DNA of 36,321 nt. Origin: Clostridiales bacterium. GTDB lineage: Bacteria; Bacillota_A; Clostridia; Christensenellales; Aristaeellaceae. The first letter of the stretch is position 1; the number at the start of each line of letters is the position of its first letter. The stretch spans positions 1 through 36,321 of the forward strand of contig JAAYZL010000020.1 of NCBI GenBank assembly GCA_012514855.1, given 5' to 3'. This document shows, piece after piece, positions 24,464 through 31,890 of the stretch. The notes below the pieces were generated by a model. It was not told where the DNA came from, made no database searches, and saw only the letters and a program-made list of their open reading frames with translations. Made by a program: the position numbers and the translations under genes.

Positions 24464-25414
24464 TTAGATCCGATTATGCAAAATCACTGCCGCCCTTTGC
24501 GCCACGTCCCCCGGCAGCAGCTGATGATGGCGCAGCAAATTGTAGAGATGGTCGCTCCCGGGAAGCTGATCCCTGGCGACGCCGATCTGATGCACGCGGG
24601 CGGGCGCCGTGCGGCACACCGCCTCGCACACGCAGTTTCCGAACCCCGCGCCGACGCGCCCGTTCTCCAAGGTAATCAGCGTGCCGCACTTCCGGGCGGT
24701 TTCGCCGATCAGCGCCTCGTCGATCGGCCGGATCGAGGGCATGTGAACGACCCGCGCGGAGATGCCGTATCTGGCGCGAAGCACGTCCGCGGCGGACAGC
24801 GCGATGGCCGTCATCGCGCCCGTGGACATGAGGGCCACGTCCCCGCCCTCCCGAAGCACGTACCCCCTGCCCCAGGTAAATTGGTAGCCGTCGTCAAACA
24901 GCACGGGCATTTCCGCCTTTTCGAGCCGGAAATACACGGCGCCCTCGTCGTTCGCCAGCACGTGCATCGCGGAGCGGAGTTCCCGGTTGTCGCCGGCATC
25001 GATGACCCGCATATTCGGAAGCGAGGCGAAGATGCCGATATCCTCGCAGGAATTGTGCGACGGCCCGCATTCCGCCGCCGTCAGGCCCGCATAGGAGGCG
25101 GGAATCTTGACATTGGCGTTGTTCAGGCAGATATGCAGGTAGATGTTGTCCAGCGCGCGCCGGGCCGCGAACGACGCGAACGTCGCCGGAAACGGTATGT
25201 ACCCCTCCGCGGCCAAGGCCGCCGCCACCGAAAACATGTTTGCCTCGGCGATGCCGCACTGAAAAAAGCGCTTCGGAAAGCGGTCGCGGAACCTGTCCGT
25301 CGCGGTCGACGTGCAGAGGTCCGCGTCCAGCACGACGATTTTCGGATTCTGCTCGCCCAGCTCGACCAGCGTATCGCCGAACACATCGCGCAGGTTTTCC
25401 CTGTAAAACTCCAT
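24464..25414 (-). CDS. Transketolase, C-terminal subunit
   Basis: This 316-residue protein carries the pyrimidine-binding and C-terminal domains of transketolase. Glu57 in CGIAEANM is the TPP-activating glutamate, followed by the conserved AAALAAEGYIPFPATFASF stretch. Its start overlaps the stop of the N-terminal subunit by one base (TAATG), so the two halves are made together. The frame stays open well upstream, antisense-free, into the N-subunit gene, but only ATG 25414 makes sense. The pair transfers a two-carbon ketol unit between ketose and aldose (usually phosphorylated) in the cytoplasm. Confidence 0.92.
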   Translation of the reverse strand: MEFYRENLRDVFGDTLVELGEQNPKIVVLDADLCTSTATDRFRDRFPKRFFQCGIAEANMFSVAAALAAEGYIPFPATFASFAARRALDNIYLHICLNNANVKIPASYAGLTAAECGPSHNSCEDIGIFASLPNMRVIDAGDNRELRSAMHVLANDEGAVYFRLEKAEMPVLFDDGYQFTWGRGYVLREGGDVALMSTGAMTAIALSAADVLRARYGISARVVHMPSIRPIDEALIGETARKCGTLITLENGRVGAGFGNCVCEAVCRTAPARVHQIGVARDQLPGSDHLYNLLRHHQLLPGDVAQRAAVILHNRI

Positions 25415-26370
25415 TATCCCCCCACCTCCGCGGCGCCGGGCAGGCCCCGGTCGGCCTCCTTGGCATAGCGCTCGATGGGCGCAAACGGCTCGTCCCATTT
25501 GTCCGCAAGCTCGCGAAGGAAGCGGTTCGCGGTATCGATATCCGGCGCGTGCGTATGCCAGCGGTAGTTGAATTCGCATTCGGCGACGCCCCGGCCCTTG
25601 ACCGTGTTCGCGACGATCACATTGGGCTTTGCGCAGTTCAGGACATAGCGCGCCTGATACATCGCGTTCCACAGCGCTTCCACCTGGTGGCCGTCGCAGC
25701 TCTGAACGCAGAATCCAAAGGATTCGAACTTGTCCGCCACGGGCATCACGCGCATGTTTTCGTTGGTCGCGCCCTTCGCCATGACCCTGTTGTTGTCGAC
25801 GATGACGATGAGGTTGTCCAGGCGGTACTGGGCGGCGAACAGCGCGGCTTCCCAGATCTCGCCCTCGTTCAGCTCGCCGTCCCCCAGCAGGCAATATACC
25901 CTGGACTGAAAGTTCTCCTTGAGCTTCAGCGCCGAGGCGAGGCCCGCGCAGTAGCTCAGCCCGAGCCCCAGCGACCCGCCGGAGCACTCGACCGCCGCGG
26001 GGTTGCCCCTGTGGATATGCCCGTCGAGCCCGCCGGCCTGCCCGTAGGTATACAGCGCCTCCTCCGGCAGAAATCCGTAGAGGAACAGGGCCGCGTACAG
26101 CGCCGGCGAGCAGTGCGCCTTCGAGAGCACAATCCTGTCCCGAACCGGGGAAGCGGTGCCGTCCGGATGGACGTTCGCCGCCTTGCCGTACAGCACCGCC
26201 AGAATTTCCGCCAGCGAGTACGAACCGCCGATGTGCCCCCATCGGTTCATGGAGATGATCCTGGTCGCGTGCCTGCGAATTTCATAGGCGGCACGGTTCA
26301 GTTGGACGACCTCGTCCGCGTTGAGCCTGCCGTCGTAGCAGTCCGGGGCCCCGTTGGGATTCGTCTTCAT
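25414..26370 (-). CDS. Transketolase, N-terminal (TPP-binding) subunit
   Basis: This 318-residue subunit carries the diphosphate-binding domain of a split transketolase. GHIGGS (45-50) holds His46, and the TPP motif runs from GDGE (163-166) to DNN (192-194). CSGGSLGLGLSYCAG and SKAHCSPALY are further family motifs. ATG 26370 has AAGGAGG 8 nt upstream. Split transketolases are frequent in catabolic operons of Bacillota and Actinomycetota, where they often act in a dedicated sugar route rather than the general pentose phosphate pathway. Confidence 0.92.
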   Translation of the reverse strand: MKTNPNGAPDCYDGRLNADEVVQLNRAAYEIRRHATRIISMNRWGHIGGSYSLAEILAVLYGKAANVHPDGTASPVRDRIVLSKAHCSPALYAALFLYGFLPEEALYTYGQAGGLDGHIHRGNPAAVECSGGSLGLGLSYCAGLASALKLKENFQSRVYCLLGDGELNEGEIWEAALFAAQYRLDNLIVIVDNNRVMAKGATNENMRVMPVADKFESFGFCVQSCDGHQVEALWNAMYQARYVLNCAKPNVIVANTVKGRGVAECEFNYRWHTHAPDIDTANRFLRELADKWDEPFAPIERYAKEADRGLPGAAEVGG

Positions 26371-26385
26371 GCCGAGCCCCTCCTT

Positions 26386-26538
26386 GTGCTCTGACACAGC
26401 CAACCCTTCATTTTCGCGCGGATCTTTTCCCGTCCGGCTGTGTCGCTCTCCGCTTGAAATAGCGCTGCTATTCCTGCGCTCCGGCTCCGTGCCGGACGAA
26501 AAAATCTCTCACGCGAAGTTCTGATTGTGCCAGAGCAC
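26386..26538. repeat. Inverted repeats in the gap between BKACE and transketolase genes
   Basis: The only long gap (167 nt) in the minus-strand array contains nested inverted repeats: GTGCTCTG (26386-26393) with CAGAGCAC (26531-26538), GACACAGCC (26393-26401) with GGCTGTGTC (26436-26444), AGCGC (26461-26465) with GCGCT (26476-26480), and TCCGGC (26480-26485) with GCCGGA (26491-26496). No T-tract follows any stem in the direction of transcription. It may be a folded mRNA spacer, a processing site or a mobile palindromic element. Confidence 0.5.
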
Positions 26539-27389
26539 TACTTCAGCCCGATGATCTCGCGCGCCTCTTCGACGGTGGCGATTTCGTAGCCGATCGCGGC
26601 GATGACCTCCGCCGCCTTCTTGACCAGCTCGGCGTTTGAGCGGGCCATCTTGCCGGGCGCGTAGAGGAAGCTGTCCTCAAAGCCGACGCGGACGATCCGG
26701 GCGCCCGCGGCGACGGCCGCGGCGATCATGGAGAGGTCCTGCATGCCGTGCTGCTGGTAGTACCAAGTGGCGTCCCGCGGCATCACGTTCAGCATGCCCT
26801 GCAGGTTGGCGACCCTGGCCGGCTGGGTCCCGTCAAAGCCCATCGGAACGCCGTAGATCACGGGATCGCGCAGCACGTTTTCGTTCAGCAGGTTTTCCGC
26901 GTTCTGAACCATGCCCGGCTCGAAGCAATTGAGGATCGGCAGCTTGCCCTTTTCCACGATCAGCGAAGCCCACATTTCGATGTCCGCGGGCTGGTTGACA
27001 AACGCCGCGCCGCCCAGATTCGTGGAGCCCATGTTCAGCGCCGCCAGCTCGAGCTCCTCCACGTTCAGCACGCCGCCGCGCTGCTCCGCGTTCAGCTCCG
27101 AAACGCCGCCCGTGGAGCCCTCGACGATGACGTCGCAGGATTCCTTGATCATGGCAAGCGTCCGGCGGAACTCCGTCAGATCGTCCGTCAGATGGCCGTG
27201 CTCGTCCCGAACGTGCATGTGGATGACCGAGGCGCCCCTCTTCGAGCACTCGATCACGTCGCTGGCGATTTCCTCCGGGGTCATCACGCTGACGACGGGC
27301 TCGTTGCCGCCGATCCGCTCTGCCTTTTCGTCGCCGTGCCGGGCCGCGGGCGCGACGGCGATGATCACCTTTCTATCGAACTTCTTCAT
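26538..27389 (-). CDS. Beta-keto acid cleavage enzyme (BKACE, DUF849) family protein
   Basis: This 283-residue TIM-barrel, Zn-dependent enzyme is related to 3-keto-5-aminohexanoate cleavage enzyme. Members condense a beta-keto acid with acetyl-CoA and release acetoacetate plus a new acyl-CoA. The Zn ligands His57 and His59 lie in VIHMHVRD, after the family stretch TPEEIASDV, and VEGSTGG and VRVGFEDSFLY appear later. The N-terminal loop (APAARHGDEKAERIGG) is unlike the common form, so substrate may differ. ATG 27389 has AGGAGG 9 nt upstream and lies 2 nt after the dehydrogenase stop. Pairing with an alcohol dehydrogenase suggests that the latter makes the keto acid. Confidence 0.88.
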   Translation of the reverse strand: MKKFDRKVIIAVAPAARHGDEKAERIGGNEPVVSVMTPEEIASDVIECSKRGASVIHMHVRDEHGHLTDDLTEFRRTLAMIKESCDVIVEGSTGGVSELNAEQRGGVLNVEELELAALNMGSTNLGGAAFVNQPADIEMWASLIVEKGKLPILNCFEPGMVQNAENLLNENVLRDPVIYGVPMGFDGTQPARVANLQGMLNVMPRDATWYYQQHGMQDLSMIAAAVAAGARIVRVGFEDSFLYAPGKMARSNAELVKKAAEVIAAIGYEIATVEEAREIIGLK

Positions 27390-27391
27390 TT

Positions 27392-28426
27392 TCAAACGCC
27401 TCCTTCGATATGAATGACGGTCTTGATGCCGCCGAAATGTCCGCTGCCCAGCCTTTGAAACGCGTCGATCGCGCCTTCCAGAGAAACGACTTGGTCGATC
27501 AGTCCGGAGAAATCCGTGCGGCCCATCATCCCAACCGCTTCCGCGAAACCGGCCTGTGTGTAGTCGAAGTTGCCCCTGACCTGCAGTTCCCTCGTCACGA
27601 TCTGCTGCATGTTCACCGGAACGGTCGGCGTCAAATTGCCCACCCATACCGCGGTGCCCGCCTTTCGCAGGCTGTTCATCGCCGTTGCCACGGACATGTC
27701 CGCGCCCACGGCCTCAAACGCCGCGTCCACGCCGCCGCCCGTATCATGAAGCATCCGGCTGAACGCTTCGCCGTCCGTCGGATCGAACGCCTCGTCGGCG
27801 CCCATCGCAAGCGCGAACCGGCGCTTGTCCTCGAGCAAATCCATGGCGTATATCCGCGCGGCGCCGCTCATGCGCAGCGCTGCGACGATCATCAGCCCGA
27901 TGGTGCCTGTGCCGACCACGGCCGCCGTCCTTCCCGCGACGCCGCCCTTTTTCACGGCGCTGTACGCCACCGCGAACGGCTCCGCCAGCGCCGCGGTATC
28001 AAAGCTCACCCCGTCGGGCAGCGGCACGATCTGCTTCGCCGCGGCCTTGACGTACTGCGCCATGGCGCCGTTCGTCTCAAGCACGCCCAGCATCGACTGA
28101 TTTTCGCACAGGCTCGTCCTTCCCTGCGCGCAGAACGGGCACTCGCCGCAGAAGCGGATCGGCTGCGCGGTGACGCGCTGCCCGGGCGTCAGCCCTTCGA
28201 CGCGCCCGCCCACGCGGGCGACGACCCCCGAGAACTCGTGCCCCATCACCATCGGGGGGATTCTTCTGCCGGTCTTCCCGAGATAGCCGGCTACGTCGGA
28301 ACCGCAGATTCCGCAGCTCTTCACCTGAATCAGCACTTCGTCCCCGGCGATGGCGGGCACCGGAATCCGCTCGAGCCGAAGCTCTCCGGGCGCCGCATAA
28401 ACCAAGGCTTGCATCGTTTCCCGCAT
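27392..28426 (-). CDS. Zinc-dependent alcohol/polyol dehydrogenase (MDR superfamily)
   Basis: This 344-residue enzyme is of the sorbitol/threonine dehydrogenase type. Catalytic zinc ligands Cys38 (CGICGSD) and His63-Glu64 (GHEFSG) are present. The structural zinc Cys residues are at 93, 96, 99 and 107, and the NAD-binding GTGTIGL turn follows near residue 175. It probably oxidises a secondary hydroxyl of an imported polyol, sugar or sugar acid. The ATG lies 3 nt after the amidohydrolase stop with only a weak ribosome site, so translation is probably coupled. ATG 28414 is an alternative start. Confidence 0.9.
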   Translation of the reverse strand: MRETMQALVYAAPGELRLERIPVPAIAGDEVLIQVKSCGICGSDVAGYLGKTGRRIPPMVMGHEFSGVVARVGGRVEGLTPGQRVTAQPIRFCGECPFCAQGRTSLCENQSMLGVLETNGAMAQYVKAAAKQIVPLPDGVSFDTAALAEPFAVAYSAVKKGGVAGRTAAVVGTGTIGLMIVAALRMSGAARIYAMDLLEDKRRFALAMGADEAFDPTDGEAFSRMLHDTGGGVDAAFEAVGADMSVATAMNSLRKAGTAVWVGNLTPTVPVNMQQIVTRELQVRGNFDYTQAGFAEAVGMMGRTDFSGLIDQVVSLEGAIDAFQRLGSGHFGGIKTVIHIEGGV

Positions 28427-28429
28427 GGC

Positions 28430-29179
28430 CTAGCCCCCGATTGCGAACACGGTCTCCAGCGTCCTGTGGAACACCTGTTCCCGATCCTCTTCCTTCTGGA
28501 ATACCAGGTTGTACTTGCACAGCTCCACCGGCAGATTGACGCACATGTCGGAGGAGAACATCATCTTGGACGCGCCGAGCCTGTGGTACATGCCCTCCAG
28601 GTTGTGAATCGCGAGCCAGCTCGGCTCCACGAACACGTTGTCGTATTTCGACGCCAGGTAGATGGCGGATGAGCACATGTTGTCGGTGCCGCCGTGCGCG
28701 ATGACGAACCGGACGTCCGGGAACCCCTCGACGGCCTTGACCATCTGCATGGGGTCGGCGAACGGAACGCCCGCGCCGGTGTGGATCATGACCGGCACAT
28801 TGTGCTTGCGGGCCATCTCGCAGGCGAAGAGGCAGTCCTTCTTGCCCGGATGCGCGGCGTGCGCGATGGGCGTGATCTTGATTCCCACGAAGCCCAATTT
28901 CCGCATGCAGCGGTCGGCCTCCGCCTCGTAATCCTCGGGCGAGAAGTGGGGGTTCATGGACATCATGCCGTGGAAGCGGCCGGGATGCGCCCTGCACATC
29001 GCCCAGATGCGGTCGTGGATCTCCATGGTGTCCCTGACGTACATTCTCGGGATAAAGGGCTGTATGATGCCGCCCGCGACGCCGTACTTTTCGGTGGTCT
29101 CCAGTATGTCCTGCTCCGTCTGCACCTCGTCGAATACGCAGTCCTCGCCGAGATGCATATGCGCGTCCAGTATTTTCAA
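28430..29179 (-). CDS. Amidohydrolase-family metal-dependent hydrolase
   Basis: This 249-residue cytoplasmic TIM-barrel hydrolase is of the amidohydrolase-2 (metal-dependent lactonase or decarboxylase) type. The complete metal set is visible: His7 and His9 (DAHMHLG), His133 (MIHTGAG), His162 (IAHGGT) and Asp211 (SSDMC). It is shorter than most relatives (270-330). The start is TTG 29179, which overlaps the DUF4340 stop (TTGA) and follows a strong GGGGAGG site. Relatives open sugar lactones or decarboxylate aromatic acids. Next to dehydrogenases a sugar lactonase role is attractive but unproven. Confidence 0.85.
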   Translation of the reverse strand: MKILDAHMHLGEDCVFDEVQTEQDILETTEKYGVAGGIIQPFIPRMYVRDTMEIHDRIWAMCRAHPGRFHGMMSMNPHFSPEDYEAEADRCMRKLGFVGIKITPIAHAAHPGKKDCLFACEMARKHNVPVMIHTGAGVPFADPMQMVKAVEGFPDVRFVIAHGGTDNMCSSAIYLASKYDNVFVEPSWLAIHNLEGMYHRLGASKMMFSSDMCVNLPVELCKYNLVFQKEEDREQVFHRTLETVFAIGG

Positions 29180-29703
29180 TGAACTTCCTCCCCTTTCTTT
29201 TCCGTTGCGAAGATGATATCAAACACCTCCGAAGGCACCGTATAGACGTCGTCCCGATCGTCCACCATCATGTACCTGGAGTTCTGATCCACCGTCTCGA
29301 TGCCGAACCGCACGCGATGGCGCTCGCCCGCCTTCGTCGCGAACGACGCCTCCGCGACCGGCGCGTCCAGGCCGTAGACGCCCAGGTCCGCCGCGCCGCC
29401 GGACACGAGGTTGTCCGAGTACAGGTAGGAGATGCACGTAATCCTCAAATCCGTCTCGCCGTAGTCCGCGGGCGCGCCGTCGCGGTACCACCGGCCATCC
29501 GTCTGTTCATAGCGATGCGCTTCGCCGCCGTACACCGTTTCCGCGGACGCGACGTCCACGGGATTGACGCTCAAAAGGCTGATCTCATCCTGGGACCGGC
29601 GGTATCCCTCGGGCTTTGGAATCAGAACCAGCGCGAGATATACGCCCAGCGCCAGCAGCAGCAGGGCCGACATTATAAGCAGCGTCTTGCGGCTCTCAAT
29701 CAT
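29176..29703 (-). CDS. DUF4340 domain-containing membrane-anchored protein
   Basis: This 175-residue protein has an N-terminal membrane helix (about 8-28, preceded by a basic ESRK). The extracytoplasmic domain has the DUF4340 pattern: WYRDG, repeated strand segments and YGLDAPVAEASF. DUF4340 proteins are commonly encoded beside GldG-type ABC systems, as here; their role is unknown. This copy is short, since many have 300 or more residues. It overlaps the GldG-like gene by 8 nt and the amidohydrolase by 4 nt. Confidence 0.85.
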   Translation of the reverse strand: MIESRKTLLIMSALLLLALGVYLALVLIPKPEGYRRSQDEISLLSVNPVDVASAETVYGGEAHRYEQTDGRWYRDGAPADYGETDLRITCISYLYSDNLVSGGAADLGVYGLDAPVAEASFATKAGERHRVRFGIETVDQNSRYMMVDDRDDVYTVPSEVFDIIFATEKKGEEVH

Positions 29704-31159
29704 GCTTTGCCCTCCCGCTGCGCGCCCTTCTGCGATGGAGCGCCGCCGCGCCCGCCAGCAAAACCGCCAGCGGAAGCGCGCCGACCACGAGCGCGATGAC
29801 CAGCATCTGCTGGGCGACGGACGTGAGCTTCAGGCTTCCGTCCTGCGTGGAAACGGGCATGATCACCGGGTTGCCCGCGTCCCTCAGCAGCGCGCCGACA
29901 AGCCCGATGCTGAACCTGCGGTTTGCCTCCGCGGCGATGTGCGCCTTCACCACCGAGGACGTGCCCACGACCGCGATCATGCCCTCGCCGATCCTCCCGC
30001 AGGCGGCGACATACTGCGCACCGACCGGGTCTCCGCTCTGCCGATCGAGCGCCTCCAGGTCCCGCCCGATCCGCTTTGTGTACGAGGCATCGGGGCTTTT
30101 CAGCAGCGGCTGCGCCCGCCCGGCGTCCACGATGGAAAGGGGCGCGCATTCCGACAGTATGGCGCCGTCCGCGACTGCGCCGCCGGTGAGCCAGGTGTTC
30201 TCCGCCGGGGAAGCGCCGAAGCGCGTGATCGAGCCGAGCGCGGCGGCCTCGGGCGGCACCAGCACGAGCTCCGGCCGAAGCCGCATGCCCGCCGCGGCCA
30301 GCACCCTGTCGAAGTTCGGGAAGGAGTCGAACACCAGCGAGATGCCCTGTCCGCCGTCCACGCCCCTGCTGTAGTCCAGGAAGAACAGCGCGGAACCGCC
30401 CCTTTCCACATGCGCAATCAGCGCGTCCGCCTCCCCGGCCTCCAGATCGCCGCTCGGGGACAGAAAGACCAGCACGTCGTCCCGCGCGTTGAGCAGCGAC
30501 CCGAACGCCTCCGAAAACACGTCCGCCGATTGAAACAGCCCGTAGCCGGACGCCATCAGATGGGTGGCGTAGGCCGGAACCGAGGAGATGCTCTCCTCCG
30601 TGTGGGCGTTCATAAAAACCGCCCGGTAGGTCGACGCGTTGCCCAGATGCCGGATGGCGCTCGAGATGCTCTGCTCGCCCTGTATGCCCGTGACGCCGCC
30701 GGAGCCGACCAGATAGAAGTCGTAGTAGTCCAGCACGATGAAGCTGCTCCTGCGCGCGTCGGAGACGACGATGCTGCCCGAACCGACCGCCGCGCCGCTC
30801 TTGGCAAAGGGAAGCAGCGCCTCCACGTCGTCCACGGGGTCCAGGACGGCGCTCGACACATGCTCCGACGCCCGGTCGTACGCCCTGAGCATCTGCTCCA
30901 CCGTCGCGTCCCCGGCGTCGTTTTCGTACACCGCGTAGAGCAGCACGTCCTCCTTCAGCTTGGAGAGCATCCGGCGCGTATCCTCCGACAGCGTAAACAC
31001 CGCGCTGCGCGAAAAGTCCGCCGACAGACCGAACTTGTTCTCCAGCAGGTCCCCGGCCAGGTTCAGGAAGACCAGGGCCGCGAGCGCGAGCGCGACGATT
31101 AAGAGCACATAGAGCCGGTGCCTCGTCCGCCTTCCGATTCTCTCACGACGCGCGCTCAT
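29696..31159 (-). CDS. GldG-like ABC transporter-associated protein
   Basis: This 487-residue protein has a basic N-terminus and a membrane helix at about 16-37. A large extracytoplasmic region resembles the Gldg domain (FSLSEDTRRML-like start FTLSEDTRRMLSKL, then long alpha/beta segments such as DDVLVFLSPSGDLEAGEADALIAHVERGG). A C-terminal helix lies at about 455-475, followed by a basic tail. In Bacteroidota GldG belongs to the gliding-motility ABC complex; in Bacillota similar proteins form uncharacterised ABC-2 exporters. The start overlaps the permease stop (ATGA). Function here is unknown. Confidence 0.85.
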   Translation of the reverse strand: MSARRERIGRRTRHRLYVLLIVALALAALVFLNLAGDLLENKFGLSADFSRSAVFTLSEDTRRMLSKLKEDVLLYAVYENDAGDATVEQMLRAYDRASEHVSSAVLDPVDDVEALLPFAKSGAAVGSGSIVVSDARRSSFIVLDYYDFYLVGSGGVTGIQGEQSISSAIRHLGNASTYRAVFMNAHTEESISSVPAYATHLMASGYGLFQSADVFSEAFGSLLNARDDVLVFLSPSGDLEAGEADALIAHVERGGSALFFLDYSRGVDGGQGISLVFDSFPNFDRVLAAAGMRLRPELVLVPPEAAALGSITRFGASPAENTWLTGGAVADGAILSECAPLSIVDAGRAQPLLKSPDASYTKRIGRDLEALDRQSGDPVGAQYVAACGRIGEGMIAVVGTSSVVKAHIAAEANRRFSIGLVGALLRDAGNPVIMPVSTQDGSLKLTSVAQQMLVIALVVGALPLAVLLAGAAALHRRRARSGRAKHD

Positions 31160-31890
31160 CTCGCCTCCGGGCGCCTGTCGCGCGCCTTTGAAACCCGCGC
31201 GTCCAGCGCGACGATCGTCATAAGCACAAAGACCGCCGCGAAGCTGACCAGCCGTATCGCGGAGGTGGGCAGCAGCAGCCCGATTCGAAAGAGCCGCAGG
31301 TGGTAGTACGGCGTTATCCCGCAGACCGCCTCGCGGACGCCTTCCAGCGGAATATGCGGGCCCGCCGTATCCGCGAGATACAGCATAAGGATCGCGACCG
31401 CCGTCGCGAGCGCGCAGGAGAGCTGGCTTTCAAACAGCGCGGACAGGAACATGCCCACCGCGATCAGGCAGATTCCCACGAGCGCGCAGCCGATATAGCC
31501 GACGACGGCCTCCCCCGGATGGAAATGGCTGCCCAGCAGCATCAGCAGGACCGGAAACGCGAGGGAGGCGACCAGCGCGGCGCCGAAGACCGTCGCCGCG
31601 GCCAGAAACTTCGCCGACACGACCTCGCTCAACCGTATGGGCGCTGAGAGCCACATCTGCTCCGTCCGGCTGTGGCGCTCCTCGGCGAACAGCCGCATCG
31701 TAAGCGGCGGCACGATCAGAATCATGATGTAGCAATTGCTCAGCAGCACGGCCGACAGGCTGTCCGAATCCATGAGCACGTTGTTGACCGTGAAGAACAG
31801 GCCCGTCGATAGGAGGAACGCGGCGATAAATACGTAACCCGACATGGTTGCGAAATAGGAGCGCAGTTCCCTTGCATAGATCGTTCTCAT
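31156..31890 (-). CDS. ABC-2 type permease, GldF-like
   Basis: This 244-residue protein begins MRTIYARELRSYFATMSGYVF, the typical GldF/ABC-2 start with a cytoplasmic amphipathic segment. About six membrane helices follow, and the conserved LTMRLFAEERHSRTEQMWLSAPI loop lies between helices 2 and 3. It should form the membrane channel with the ATPase encoded just before it. The ATG at 31890 overlaps the ATPase stop (ATGA); a frame open further upstream is antisense-like. Substrate and direction of transport are unknown, though export or membrane remodelling is usual for ABC-2 systems. Confidence 0.88.
   Translation of the reverse strand: MRTIYARELRSYFATMSGYVFIAAFLLSTGLFFTVNNVLMDSDSLSAVLLSNCYIMILIVPPLTMRLFAEERHSRTEQMWLSAPIRLSEVVSAKFLAAATVFGAALVASLAFPVLLMLLGSHFHPGEAVVGYIGCALVGICLIAVGMFLSALFESQLSCALATAVAILMLYLADTAGPHIPLEGVREAVCGITPYYHLRLFRIGLLLPTSAIRLVSFAAVFVLMTIVALDARVSKARDRRPEAR

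Noticed and set aside
22159..24675. Plus-strand open frame of 838 codons
   Set aside because: It is antisense to the D-2-hydroxyacid dehydrogenase and transaldolase genes, its composition is Arg/His/Asp/Val-rich without domains, and it has no ribosome site. It is a GC-rich shadow.
24464..26242. One 592-codon minus-strand frame that could suggest a fused transketolase
   Set aside because: The upstream part is out of frame with the true N subunit, which ends with TAATG at 25414. The two subunits are separate genes.
22384..26370. Naming the transketolase and transaldolase genes as a sulfoquinovose pathway
   Set aside because: The usual isomerase and sulfolactaldehyde enzyme partners are not visible, and the families alone do not show substrate. 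It is kept only as a precedent for kinase-free routes.
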